The position numbers and the translations under genes were made by a program. DNA of 64,000 nt, from positions 496,001-560,000 of the forward strand of contig JABFRP010000003.1 of the NCBI GenBank assembly GCA_013141115.1, read 5' to 3'. The notes under the pieces are model-generated. The model searched no databases. It was not told where the DNA came from and worked only from the letters and a program-made list of their open reading frames with translations. Positions 25,308 to 34,964 of the stretch are shown here, piece after piece (the first letter of the stretch is position 1; every line of letters begins with the position of its first letter). This stretch comes from Ferruginibacter sp. GTDB lineage: Bacteria; Bacteroidota; Bacteroidia; Chitinophagales; Chitinophagaceae.

Positions 25308-27728
25308 ATGTTTAAAAATTATTTAAAAACGCTTTTCCGCAATATGCAGAAGAACAAACTGCATACATCCATTAATGTGGTGGGCTTATCAGTAGCGTTT
25401 ACCTGTAGTATTCTGTTAATGATAATGGTGTATCATGAATTTTCTTTTGATAATTTCCATGATAATAAAAGCAAACTTTTTAAACTGTATCATTTTGCTA
25501 ATAGTCCCGAAGGTTTGGATGTTCGTGCAGGAATGGCTTATCCTGCAGCCACTACAATAAAAGCAGAAGGTATTGGAATAGAAAAATCAACACGAATAAA
25601 AAACCGTGGTAAAGAAGTACGGTATAAAGATAAAATGCTGGAGCAATCTACATTACTGGTAGATGACGATTTTTTCAGTATGTTTTCTTTTCCTGTGGTA
25701 AAGGGTGTGCAACAGCATCCGCTGGCTAATACCGATAATGTTGTATTAAGCGAAAAAACTGCAGGTAATCTTTTTGGTAACGAAGAGCCTATAGGAAAAG
25801 CGATTGAAGTAAAAGTGGGCGGTGTATGGATCAGCCTTATTGTTTCCGCTATTTTAAAAGATCCTCCGCAAAACTCCTCTATCAATTATTCGGTACTGGC
25901 CCGTACAGAAATAGATCCGGATTGGGCTGCATTAAAAAACGTTTGGACCAGCCAGCATCATAATGTATATGTACAGTTGAGTAATAATACCAACCAGGCA
26001 AATGTGGAGAAGCGGATGGAGAATTTTTTGGAAAAATACAATCCCGACGATATTGAGTTTTTAAAAAACAAAGGGTATAAGCCCGATGCAAATGGCCATT
26101 ATACAGGTATGAGGTTGTTGCCTGTAAGCGATCTGCATTTTAATGCCGAGATAGGTACCGGTAACCGGGTAAGCAAACCATTTTTATATATTTTATTACT
26201 AGTGGCGCTGGTAATTATTTTAATAGCTTGTTTCAATTTTATTAATCTCAATATTGGTTTATCCTTTACCCGTACAAAAGAAATGGGCATTCGTAAATGC
26301 CTGGGTGCAGGTAAACGGCAGGTTTGGTTGCAGGTGTGGGGCGAAAGTTTAGTGACTGTTTTGGCAGCAATGCTCATTGGTATTATTGCAACTGTAATTT
26401 TAATGAAGGGCTTTAATAAATTAATGGAAGCAAAGTTTGATGCTGCTTTATTATATCAGCCTGCTGTAATTCTTTCATTGATAGTAATGCTGTTGCTGGT
26501 TTCTTTAATTGCGTCCGGCTATCCTTCTTACATCATGGGTAAATTAAAAACGGTGGAGATATTGAAGGGTAAAATATCGTTAAAAAAACCCGGCATATTT
26601 CGTAATGCTTTAATTGTAACCCAATTTATAATAGCCATTGTATTGATCTGTACCACGGCTATCATTTATCAGCAGTTTCAGCATTTGCGTAAGGCACCGC
26701 TGGGTTACACTACCGAATCATTGGTTAGCATTCCACTTAAGCAATATGAAAAGGGCAAAGATATTGTAGGTAAAATGCGTACGTTACTCGCCGGCCAATC
26801 AGGTGTGGTAAGTGTTACCGGGTCAGATGTAAATCTTGGAATGGGCAACGATGGCAGCACCAATCAAACCAGCTATGGTTTTGATTATAATGGCAGATCG
26901 GTTAACACCAATTTTATGGCGGTGGATTATGATATTTTAAAAACACTGAACATCAATTTAAAAGAGGGCAGGGATTTTTCTACAGCTTATGTAGCAGATA
27001 CTACCAATGCGGTGATCATTACAGAAAGTATGGCTAAACTACTGGGCGAAAAAAATGTGCTGGGGCTTTCTTTTTATGCCGATAGCAGTGCACCTAAATG
27101 GAATGTAATTGGAGTGATACCCGATTTTCATCTGTACTCTATGTATCAAAAAACGGAGCCGCTAACTATTTGTATGAACAATAAAGCATTTATCAGTTAT
27201 GCGCTTATAAGAGTGCATACTCAAAATCCAACTGCTGCAATGGATGTGATAAAGAATGCATATGCACAGGTAGAGCCCGGTGTGGAATTCAGAGGGTCAT
27301 TCGTTACCGAAAATATTGATCGCTGGTATACCAATGAAAAAAGATTATCCAATATGTTTTCTATTGCAGCAATCGTTGCCATTGTACTATCCTGCATGGG
27401 TTTATTTGGTATGGCATTTATCATTATCCGCCAACGGGTAAAAGAAATTGGTGTACGCAAAGTACTGGGTGCATCGGTAAGTGGTATTGCCACACTGGTT
27501 ACAAAAGAATTTATAAAACCTGTTGTTATTGCTTTATTAATAGCAACACCTATTGCCTGGTGGGCCATGTACAAATGGCTGCAGGAGTTTAGTTATCGTA
27601 TTAATATACAATGGTGGGTATTTGCTGTTGCAGGTGTAGTGGCAGTTTTAATTGCTATTGCTACTGTAAGTTTTCATGCAGTTAAAGCAGCCTTAACCAA
27701 TCCTGTAAAATCATTACGAACAGAATAA
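25308..27728 (+). CDS. ABC permease 1 of array (MacB_PCD/FtsX, duplicated)
   Basis: An 806-residue permease. Each half has one helix, a periplasmic MacB core domain and a three-helix FtsX domain. Helices lie near residues 20-42, 288-308, 340-362, 385-405, 430-452, 685-705, 735-757 and 768-790. The FtsX loops read EMGIRKCLGAG (first half) and EIGVRKVLGAS (second half). It starts 55 bases after the terminator, so it may have its own promoter. It ends NPVKSLRTE like its neighbours. These permeases work with a LolD-like ATPase to push substrate from the periplasm through TolC; the substrate here is unknown. Confidence 0.9.
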   Translation: MFKNYLKTLFRNMQKNKLHTSINVVGLSVAFTCSILLMIMVYHEFSFDNFHDNKSKLFKLYHFANSPEGLDVRAGMAYPAATTIKAEGIGIEKSTRIKNRGKEVRYKDKMLEQSTLLVDDDFFSMFSFPVVKGVQQHPLANTDNVVLSEKTAGNLFGNEEPIGKAIEVKVGGVWISLIVSAILKDPPQNSSINYSVLARTEIDPDWAALKNVWTSQHHNVYVQLSNNTNQANVEKRMENFLEKYNPDDIEFLKNKGYKPDANGHYTGMRLLPVSDLHFNAEIGTGNRVSKPFLYILLLVALVIILIACFNFINLNIGLSFTRTKEMGIRKCLGAGKRQVWLQVWGESLVTVLAAMLIGIIATVILMKGFNKLMEAKFDAALLYQPAVILSLIVMLLLVSLIASGYPSYIMGKLKTVEILKGKISLKKPGIFRNALIVTQFIIAIVLICTTAIIYQQFQHLRKAPLGYTTESLVSIPLKQYEKGKDIVGKMRTLLAGQSGVVSVTGSDVNLGMGNDGSTNQTSYGFDYNGRSVNTNFMAVDYDILKTLNINLKEGRDFSTAYVADTTNAVIITESMAKLLGEKNVLGLSFYADSSAPKWNVIGVIPDFHLYSMYQKTEPLTICMNNKAFISYALIRVHTQNPTAAMDVIKNAYAQVEPGVEFRGSFVTENIDRWYTNEKRLSNMFSIAAIVAIVLSCMGLFGMAFIIIRQRVKEIGVRKVLGASVSGIATLVTKEFIKPVVIALLIATPIAWWAMYKWLQEFSYRINIQWWVFAVAGVVAVLIAIATVSFHAVKAALTNPVKSLRTE

Positions 27729-27737
27729 AAAACGGGT

Positions 27738-30134
27738 ATGATTAAAAATTATTTTAAAATAGCATGGAGAAGTCTTTTTAAAAGTAAAGGATCGTCCTTC
27801 ATCAATATTTTTGGTTTGGCAATAGGCATGGCCGTTGCTATGCTTATCGGCTTCTGGATATATGATGAATTTTCTTTTAACCAGTACCATAAAAATTATA
27901 GCCGCATTGCAGTGGCCATGCAGTATCAAACTGGTAACGGTACTATTTATGCCGGCCGTGCTATTCCTTTTCCATTAGGCGACGAACTGAAAAGTAAACA
28001 TGGCAGCGATTTTAAATACCTCGTCATGTCTTCCTGGGAAGGAGAACATATTCTGAGTGTGGGTGAACAAAAGGTTTCGCAGAGTGGAGCCTATATGGAT
28101 GAAGATGCAGCAAAAATGCTTACGCTTAAAATGTTGAAAGGATCAGATAACGGATTGAAAGATCCTAATTCTATTTTATTATCAGCATCCGCAGCAAAAG
28201 CTGTTTTTGGTACTGCCGATCCTATTAACCAACTGATTAAGATCGATAATAAGCAGGATGTGAAAGTTACAGGTGTGTATGAAGATATTGCTTATAATAC
28301 CAAGTTCAGAGACCTGATGTTTATAGCTCCGTGGAAATTATATGTTGCTACACAGGAATGGGTAAAAAATTCTTATACGCAATGGGGCAATAATTCTTTT
28401 CAGCTATATGTACAAATTGCCAACAATACAGATTTTGCCAGTGTAAACAAACGTATCATAAATACCAAACTGGATAAAGTAAAACCAGAAGAGAAAAAAT
28501 TTAATGCGCAGATATTTTTACATCCCATGCAAGACTGGCATTTAAGATCCAATTGGGAAAATGGGAAAAGAACAGGAGGCCTTATCGATTATGTTTGGCT
28601 GTTCCTGATGATCGGCATTTTTGTATTACTATTAGCCTGTATAAATTTTATGAACCTTAGCACAGCACGGTCAGAAAAAAGAGCGAAGGAAGTGGGCATC
28701 CGTAAGGCAATTGGTTCTTTACGCAGCCAGTTGATCGGGCAATTTTTTTCGGAATCTTTATTGGTGGTGGGGTTTGCTTTTTTATTATCGTTGCTGCTAA
28801 CGCAATTAACAATGCCTTTGTTTAATGATATGGCCAGTAAAAAAATGACCATGTTATGGTTTAACCCGATGTTTTGGTTAATGAGCATAGGCTTTGCATT
28901 ATTTACTGGTATTGTTGCCGGAAGCTATCCGGCATTGTACCTGTCTTCTTTTCAGCCGGTTAAAGTTTTAAAAGGAACGTTTAGGGTTGGCCGCTTTGCC
29001 GCAATACCAAGAAAAGTACTGGTAGTAGTGCAGTTTACCGTTTCTGTTACCCTTATCATTGGAACCATCATTGTATATCGGCAGATACAATATTCTAAAG
29101 ACCGCCCTGTGGGGTACGACAGGAATGCATTGATGATGGTGCCTATGAAAACACCGGAATTTGAAAATAAACTGGAACTGTTACAAAAAGACCTGGTAGG
29201 TAATGGGGCCATTACTCAAATTGCCGAATCTTCCAGTCCCATTACCGAAGTATGGTCTAGTAACGGGGGGATGAGCTGGCCAGGAAAAGACCCTAACCAG
29301 GATACAGACTTTGCCACGGTATGGGTGTCGCATGATTTTGGTAAAACAGTAGGCTGGCAATTTACACAAGGCCGCGATTTTGCGAGAGATTTTCTCACCG
29401 ATTCTGCTGGTATTGTGATCAATGAAGCATCAGTAAAATTTATGAATATTAAAGAACCTGTTGGCATGCAGATAAAATGGGGTGAAGGTGAGCATGCAAG
29501 ATTGTATACCATTATTGGTGTAATAAAAGATATGCTCATGGAATCGCCTTACGAGCCTGTAAAGCAAGCAATGTACTTATTGAATAAGGAAAATGAAAAC
29601 TGGATCAACCTTAAATTAAACCCTGATAAAAGCGCATCGGAATCTATTGCTAAAATAGAAGCAGCATTTAAAAAATATACACCCAGTGCACCTTTCGATT
29701 ACAAATTTGCAGATGAAGAATATGCAAAGAAATTTTCTGACGAAGAAAGGATCGGTAAGCTTGCCGGCTTCTTTACTATCCTTGCTGTATTGATCAGTTG
29801 CCTTGGTTTATTTGGCCTGGCTTCTTTTGTTGCTGAACAGCGCACCAAAGAAATTGGTGTAAGAAAAGTATTGGGTGCTTCGGTACTTAACCTGTGGAAA
29901 TTGCTTTCTAAAGATTTTATTGTACTGGTATTGATCTCCTGTATTATTTCGGCACCATTGGCATGGTACTTTTTACATAACTGGTTACAGAAATATACTT
30001 ATCGCACCGGTATATCCTGGTGGGTATTTGCTGCAGCTTTTGCCGGAGCATTGATCATTACTTTATTAACTGTTAGTTTTCAAAGTATAAAAGCGGCTTT
30101 GATGAATCCTGTAAAATCATTACGCACCGAATAA
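27738..30134 (+). CDS. ABC permease 2 of array (MacB_PCD/FtsX)
   Basis: A 798-residue permease with the same two-half layout as its neighbours. It has an N-terminal helix (residues 20-40, GLAIGMAVAMLIGFWIY) and the first FtsX unit with ACINFMNLSTARSEKRAKEV and GIRKAIGS. The second FtsX unit has EIGVRKVLGASVLN. It is strikingly similar to permease 3 along its whole length, for example the shared ITEVWSSNGGMSW/LTGIWSSTSGISW segment, indicating recent duplication. It is separated by 9 bases from permease 1 and ends NPVKSLRTE. Confidence 0.9.
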   Translation: MIKNYFKIAWRSLFKSKGSSFINIFGLAIGMAVAMLIGFWIYDEFSFNQYHKNYSRIAVAMQYQTGNGTIYAGRAIPFPLGDELKSKHGSDFKYLVMSSWEGEHILSVGEQKVSQSGAYMDEDAAKMLTLKMLKGSDNGLKDPNSILLSASAAKAVFGTADPINQLIKIDNKQDVKVTGVYEDIAYNTKFRDLMFIAPWKLYVATQEWVKNSYTQWGNNSFQLYVQIANNTDFASVNKRIINTKLDKVKPEEKKFNAQIFLHPMQDWHLRSNWENGKRTGGLIDYVWLFLMIGIFVLLLACINFMNLSTARSEKRAKEVGIRKAIGSLRSQLIGQFFSESLLVVGFAFLLSLLLTQLTMPLFNDMASKKMTMLWFNPMFWLMSIGFALFTGIVAGSYPALYLSSFQPVKVLKGTFRVGRFAAIPRKVLVVVQFTVSVTLIIGTIIVYRQIQYSKDRPVGYDRNALMMVPMKTPEFENKLELLQKDLVGNGAITQIAESSSPITEVWSSNGGMSWPGKDPNQDTDFATVWVSHDFGKTVGWQFTQGRDFARDFLTDSAGIVINEASVKFMNIKEPVGMQIKWGEGEHARLYTIIGVIKDMLMESPYEPVKQAMYLLNKENENWINLKLNPDKSASESIAKIEAAFKKYTPSAPFDYKFADEEYAKKFSDEERIGKLAGFFTILAVLISCLGLFGLASFVAEQRTKEIGVRKVLGASVLNLWKLLSKDFIVLVLISCIISAPLAWYFLHNWLQKYTYRTGISWWVFAAAFAGALIITLLTVSFQSIKAALMNPVKSLRTE

Positions 30135-30145
30135 AAAGAAAAGCC

Positions 30146-32530
30146 ATGATAAAAAATTATCTGAAAATTGTTTTACGCAACCTGCAACGCAATAAAATTT
30201 ATTCGTTGTTAAATGTTACCGGCTTATCGGTTGGTATGGCAGTGGCAATTGTAATTGGCTTATGGATATGGGATGAATTATCGTTTGATAAATACCACGA
30301 TAATTACGACCGCATTGCAATGGTAAAACAAAACCTTACCAATAATGGCGAAACCACTACGCAGTCTGCTATCCCTTATCCTTTAGCTGCTGAGTTGCGT
30401 AATAAGTACGGCAGTAATTTTAAGTACGTGGTTTTAAGCACCAATCCCGGCGACCGTATTTTAAGTGCAGGCGAAAAAAAAATAATGCAAAGGAGTATTT
30501 ATATGGAGCCTGATGGCCCCGAACTGTTTACCTTAAAAATGATTAAAGGCAGGCGTACGGGATTAAAGGAATTATCTTCTGTCATGCTGTCGCGGTCTGC
30601 TGCTAAAGCATATTTTGGTAACGAGGATCCTATGAACAGGTCAATGAAAATTAATAACGAAATAGATGTGCAGGTTACCGGGGTGTATGAAGATATACCA
30701 GAAAATTCTATGCTGGCAGGTACACAATCTATCTCACCATGGCAATTGTTTTTTAATAATATGGATTGGATAAAAAATGCCAGCGACCCGTGGCGGCCCA
30801 ATGCATTTAATATTTTTACACAACTGGCAGACAATACAGACGCAGCAGTTGTATCAGCAAAGATCAAAGATTCCAAATTAAATAACATTAATAAGGAGCT
30901 GCAAAAAAAGAAGCCAGAAATATTTTTACAATCCATGAGTAAATGGCATTTGTTTGCCGATTTTAAAAATGGGGTAAATGTTGGCGGCGCTATAAAATAT
31001 GTATGGATGTTTGGAGTAATCGGCATATTCGTTTTATTGCTGGCATGTATCAATTTTATGAACCTGAGTACCGCAAGAAGTGAAAAACGTGCCAGGGAAG
31101 TGGGCATAAGAAAAGCGATCGGTTCTTTACGAACACAGCTCATCCTGCAATTTTTTATAGAATCACTGGTAATGGTTTTTTTATCTTTTGCAATTGCTGT
31201 TTTGTTAGCTTTATTAATACTGCCATTCTTTAACAGTATCTCCGGAAAAAACATGAGTATGCCTTGGGGCAATATTTATTTTTGGTTAATAGCTGTTGGC
31301 TTTACGCTTTTCACCGGCATCATCGCAGGCAGTTACCCCGCATTTTATCTTTCTTCTTTTCAACCTGTAAAAATATTAAAGGGAACATTTAAAGCGGGCC
31401 GCTTTGCTGCATTGCCCCGCAGGGTACTTGTAGTTACGCAATTTGCCATTTCAGTAACTATGATCATTGGCACACTGATCGTATTCCGCCAAATACAATT
31501 TAGTAAAAACAGGCCAATTGGTTTTACAAATAATGGAATAGTTACATTGCCAATGAACACATCCGAAATTCATGATCATTTTGAAACAGTAAAAACGGAA
31601 TTGGAAAAAACAGGTGCTGTAGTTGCAGTAGCTGAATCAGCAAGTCCGCTTACAGGCATATGGTCGTCAACCAGCGGCATTAGTTGGCAGGGAAAAGATC
31701 CCAATCTTGCAGTAGATTTTTTGGCCGAACGCATATCCATGGATTATCCCAAATTAGTTGGTTGGAAGATGGCGGCGGGCAGAAATTTTTCAAAAGATTT
31801 TCCTTCGGATTCTGCAGCCATAATATTAAATGAAGCGGCAGTAAAATTTATGGGGCTGAAAAATCCTTTGGGTGAAAATATCCGCTGGTTTGATGAAACG
31901 GTAACAGTGATCGGCGTATCAAAAGATATGGTTATGTCATCACCTTACGAACCGGTGCGGCCAACCATATTCACTTTATCAAACGAATACCAGTCTTTTG
32001 TATCGGCAAAATTAAATCCAATGAAAAGTCCGCATCAATCTGTTGCGGCAATAGAAAAAGTGTTTAAAAAATTTAATCCCAGTCAGCCTTTTACCTATAG
32101 TTTTTCCGATGAGGATTATGCAAAAAAATTCGGTAATGAAGAACGCATTGGTAAACTGGCCGGCTTCTTTGCCATACTGGCTATTTTTATAAGCTGCCTG
32201 GGTTTGTTTGGTATGGCATCCTTTATTGCTGAGCAGCGGGTAAAAGAAATTGGTGTAAGAAAAGTATTGGGGGCATCGGTGTTTAACGTATGGCAGTTAT
32301 TGTCGAAAGATTTTTTAGTGCTGGTGTTTATTTCTTTGTTGATAGCAATACCAACGGCGTGGTATTTTATGCATAACTGGCTGCAGAGCTATACTTACCG
32401 CACCGCATTATCGTGGTGGATATTTTTGATAGCTGGAGTTGGTGCGTTACTTATTACAGTACTTACGGTAAGTTTTCAGGCAATAAAAGCGGCAGTAGCC
32501 AACCCTGTTAAAAGTTTAAGAACAGAATAA
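30146..32530 (+). CDS. ABC permease 3 of array (MacB_PCD/FtsX)
   Basis: A 794-residue permease and the closest paralogue of permease 2. Shared traits include FDKYHDNYDRIAMVKQ after the first helix, ACINFMNLSTARSEKRAREV with GIRKAIGSLRTQ, and EIGVRKVLGASVFN in the second half. The periplasmic domains differ more than the helices, which suggests divergence in what is recognised (inference). It lies 11 bases after permease 2 and 9 before permease 4 and ends NPVKSLRTE. Confidence 0.9.
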   Translation: MIKNYLKIVLRNLQRNKIYSLLNVTGLSVGMAVAIVIGLWIWDELSFDKYHDNYDRIAMVKQNLTNNGETTTQSAIPYPLAAELRNKYGSNFKYVVLSTNPGDRILSAGEKKIMQRSIYMEPDGPELFTLKMIKGRRTGLKELSSVMLSRSAAKAYFGNEDPMNRSMKINNEIDVQVTGVYEDIPENSMLAGTQSISPWQLFFNNMDWIKNASDPWRPNAFNIFTQLADNTDAAVVSAKIKDSKLNNINKELQKKKPEIFLQSMSKWHLFADFKNGVNVGGAIKYVWMFGVIGIFVLLLACINFMNLSTARSEKRAREVGIRKAIGSLRTQLILQFFIESLVMVFLSFAIAVLLALLILPFFNSISGKNMSMPWGNIYFWLIAVGFTLFTGIIAGSYPAFYLSSFQPVKILKGTFKAGRFAALPRRVLVVTQFAISVTMIIGTLIVFRQIQFSKNRPIGFTNNGIVTLPMNTSEIHDHFETVKTELEKTGAVVAVAESASPLTGIWSSTSGISWQGKDPNLAVDFLAERISMDYPKLVGWKMAAGRNFSKDFPSDSAAIILNEAAVKFMGLKNPLGENIRWFDETVTVIGVSKDMVMSSPYEPVRPTIFTLSNEYQSFVSAKLNPMKSPHQSVAAIEKVFKKFNPSQPFTYSFSDEDYAKKFGNEERIGKLAGFFAILAIFISCLGLFGMASFIAEQRVKEIGVRKVLGASVFNVWQLLSKDFLVLVFISLLIAIPTAWYFMHNWLQSYTYRTALSWWIFLIAGVGALLITVLTVSFQAIKAAVANPVKSLRTE

Positions 32531-32539
32531 AACATTGCT

Positions 32540-34957
32540 ATGATAAAAAATTATTTAAAAATTGCATTTAGAAATATTATCCTGCAAAAAGGATATTCAC
32601 TGATCAATATTACCGGGCTAGCTATTGGTATTACAGCCTGCGTACTCATCTTGCAATATGTTTCTTTTGAATTAAGTTATGAAAATTTTCAGGTGAATAA
32701 AGACCGTATTTACCGGGTGCAGCAAGACAGGTACGATAACGGAAAACTAAGTACGCAATGGGCAGCAGGTGCTTTTGCAGTGGGTAATTCTTTTAAAGAT
32801 GCAATACCAGAAATAGAAGATTATGTAAAACTGGTGCAGCAGGGGCAGGTAACTACGGAGGTGGATAATGAACCCACTAAAATTGAAAAGGTTTTTTTTG
32901 CAAGCAGTGCTTTCTTTAATATTTTTACTTACCCGCTCATAGCCGGAGAAAAAAATAATGCTTTAAAAGAACCGTTCACTATTGCAGTATCTGAAACCAC
33001 TGCAAAAAGAATTTTTGGTACCACCAATATTGTGGGTAAACGAATGGATCTTGACCGTAAAGGAAATTTTACCATTACTGCGGTATATAAGGATGCGCCG
33101 GTTAATACGCAGCTTAAACCAGATATTCTTATCTCTTACGACACCTATGTAAAAATGAACGGTCCCGATAATAATCCGGAAACAGCATGGTCGTGGGATG
33201 GCTGCCTTACTTATTTGTTGCTAAGAAAAGACGCAGATATAAAAGGAGTGGAAAAGAAATTTATTCCTATTGTAGAAAAAGCAACAGGTGCCGAATATAA
33301 AAAATTAAATGCTGCTGTTACTTACCTGCTGCAACCTTTAACAGATATTCATTTGTATTCTAATTATATGATGGAGCCTGCACCAAATGGTGATGGTAAA
33401 ACTATATATCTTTTATTAGGCATTGCGTTTTTTATTGTAATTATTGCCTGGGTAAATTATATTAACCTTGCTACAGCACGTGCCATTACCAGGGCCAAAG
33501 AAGTAGGTGTACGTAAAGCCATCGGTTCGCAGCGCAGGCAATTGGTTATCCAGTTCCTTTCCGAATCGGCATTGCTTAATGGTTTTGCATTGCTGCTGGC
33601 ATTGATACTGGTGGTTATAGCTATACCGGGTTTTAATGCTATTTCCGGCCATCAATTATCCTTTTCATTATTGAGCAATTTTAATTTCTGGATCAGCTTG
33701 GCGGTTTTGTTTGTTGCCGGCGTATTTCTTTCGGGCTTATATCCTGCATTTGTATTATCCCGTTTTAACCCGGTAGAAGTATTGAAAGGCAATACCGGCG
33801 GTATAAAACAACATGCGCTGCTGCGTAAATCGTTGGTGGTGTTCCAATTTACAGCTTCACTGTTTTTATTGATTGGTACCGTTATTGTGTACCAGCAAAT
33901 TCAATACATGCGCCGGCAGTCGCTGGGTATCAATGTGGATCAAACACTGGTGGTAAACAGACCGGGCGTGGGCATCGATTCTACTTTTTTACAAAAGATG
34001 ACCGCATTTAAACAGGAGCTACAGCAACAAAATACTATTGGAAATATTACTGTATCTACCAGCATACCAGGCCAGGCTGTGGACTGGAATGCCGGAGGTA
34101 TAAAATTGGTAGGGGCAGATGAATCTACACAAAAGCAATATCGTGTTATAGGAATGGATTATGATTTTATAAAAACCTATGGATTGAAACTTATTGCAGG
34201 CCGGGCCTTTTCAAAAGATTTTGGATCTGATAAGAACAGTGTGATATTTAACCGCAAGGCAGCTGAGCAATTAGGATTTAATAAACCCGAAGAAGCGATA
34301 GGGAAAAAAATTGATTTCTGGGGAGAACAGTATATTATTGAGGGTGTAGCAGAAAACTTTCACCAGCAATCTTTACGTGAAGCCTACGAGCCTTTGATAC
34401 TTCGGTTGATACCCGATGTAAGCGGCTATTTATCGGTTAAGGTAAACCCTGCTCAAACAAAGCAAACTATTGCCGCAGTTAAAGCCGGGTGGAATAAATT
34501 TTTTCCGGGAAATACTTTTGATTATTTTTTTCTGGATGATCATTTTAATAACCAGTATAAGGCCGATCAGCGCTTTGGCCAGGTGTTTGGCTTGTTTACC
34601 GGCCTTGCAATTTTGGTGGCCTGTCTTGGTTTGTTTGGCCTTGCTTCCTTTACCACACTGCAACGAAAAAAAGAGATTGGTATAAGAAAAGTATTGGGTG
34701 CACCTGTGTTAAGTATTCTAAATTTATTGTACCGGGAATTTGCATTATTGCTGCTTATAGCATTTGCTATTGCTGTGCCCGTGGCGGCATTCAGCACTTC
34801 CCAATGGCTGCAGGGCTATGCTTTTCGTATGCAAATGCATTGGGTATATTTTGTGTTGCCTTTTATTGCTATTATAGCCATTGCATTAATAACAGTAAGT
34901 TTTCAAACTATAAAAGCAGCTGTGGCTAATCCTGTTAAAAGTTTAAGAACAGAATAA
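32540..34957 (+). CDS. ABC permease 4 of array (MacB_PCD/FtsX)
   Basis: An 805-residue permease with the duplicated layout. It belongs to a different subgroup from permeases 2 and 3: the first FtsX unit reads AWVNYINLATARAITRAKEV and GVRKAIGSQRRQ. The region after helix 1 reads FELSYENFQVNKDRIYRVQQ. The second FtsX loop is EIGIRKVLGAPVLS. The tail is again NPVKSLRTE. It sits 9 bases after permease 3 and 7 before permease 5, consistent with one long polycistronic message. Confidence 0.9.
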   Translation: MIKNYLKIAFRNIILQKGYSLINITGLAIGITACVLILQYVSFELSYENFQVNKDRIYRVQQDRYDNGKLSTQWAAGAFAVGNSFKDAIPEIEDYVKLVQQGQVTTEVDNEPTKIEKVFFASSAFFNIFTYPLIAGEKNNALKEPFTIAVSETTAKRIFGTTNIVGKRMDLDRKGNFTITAVYKDAPVNTQLKPDILISYDTYVKMNGPDNNPETAWSWDGCLTYLLLRKDADIKGVEKKFIPIVEKATGAEYKKLNAAVTYLLQPLTDIHLYSNYMMEPAPNGDGKTIYLLLGIAFFIVIIAWVNYINLATARAITRAKEVGVRKAIGSQRRQLVIQFLSESALLNGFALLLALILVVIAIPGFNAISGHQLSFSLLSNFNFWISLAVLFVAGVFLSGLYPAFVLSRFNPVEVLKGNTGGIKQHALLRKSLVVFQFTASLFLLIGTVIVYQQIQYMRRQSLGINVDQTLVVNRPGVGIDSTFLQKMTAFKQELQQQNTIGNITVSTSIPGQAVDWNAGGIKLVGADESTQKQYRVIGMDYDFIKTYGLKLIAGRAFSKDFGSDKNSVIFNRKAAEQLGFNKPEEAIGKKIDFWGEQYIIEGVAENFHQQSLREAYEPLILRLIPDVSGYLSVKVNPAQTKQTIAAVKAGWNKFFPGNTFDYFFLDDHFNNQYKADQRFGQVFGLFTGLAILVACLGLFGLASFTTLQRKKEIGIRKVLGAPVLSILNLLYREFALLLLIAFAIAVPVAAFSTSQWLQGYAFRMQMHWVYFVLPFIAIIAIALITVSFQTIKAAVANPVKSLRTE

Positions 34958-34964
34958 AAAAAAT

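Noticed and set aside
30499..31272. Long open frame (257 codons) on the minus strand inside permease 3
   Set aside because: It is fully antisense to a conserved permease, with no family motif and low-complexity composition; a shadow frame.
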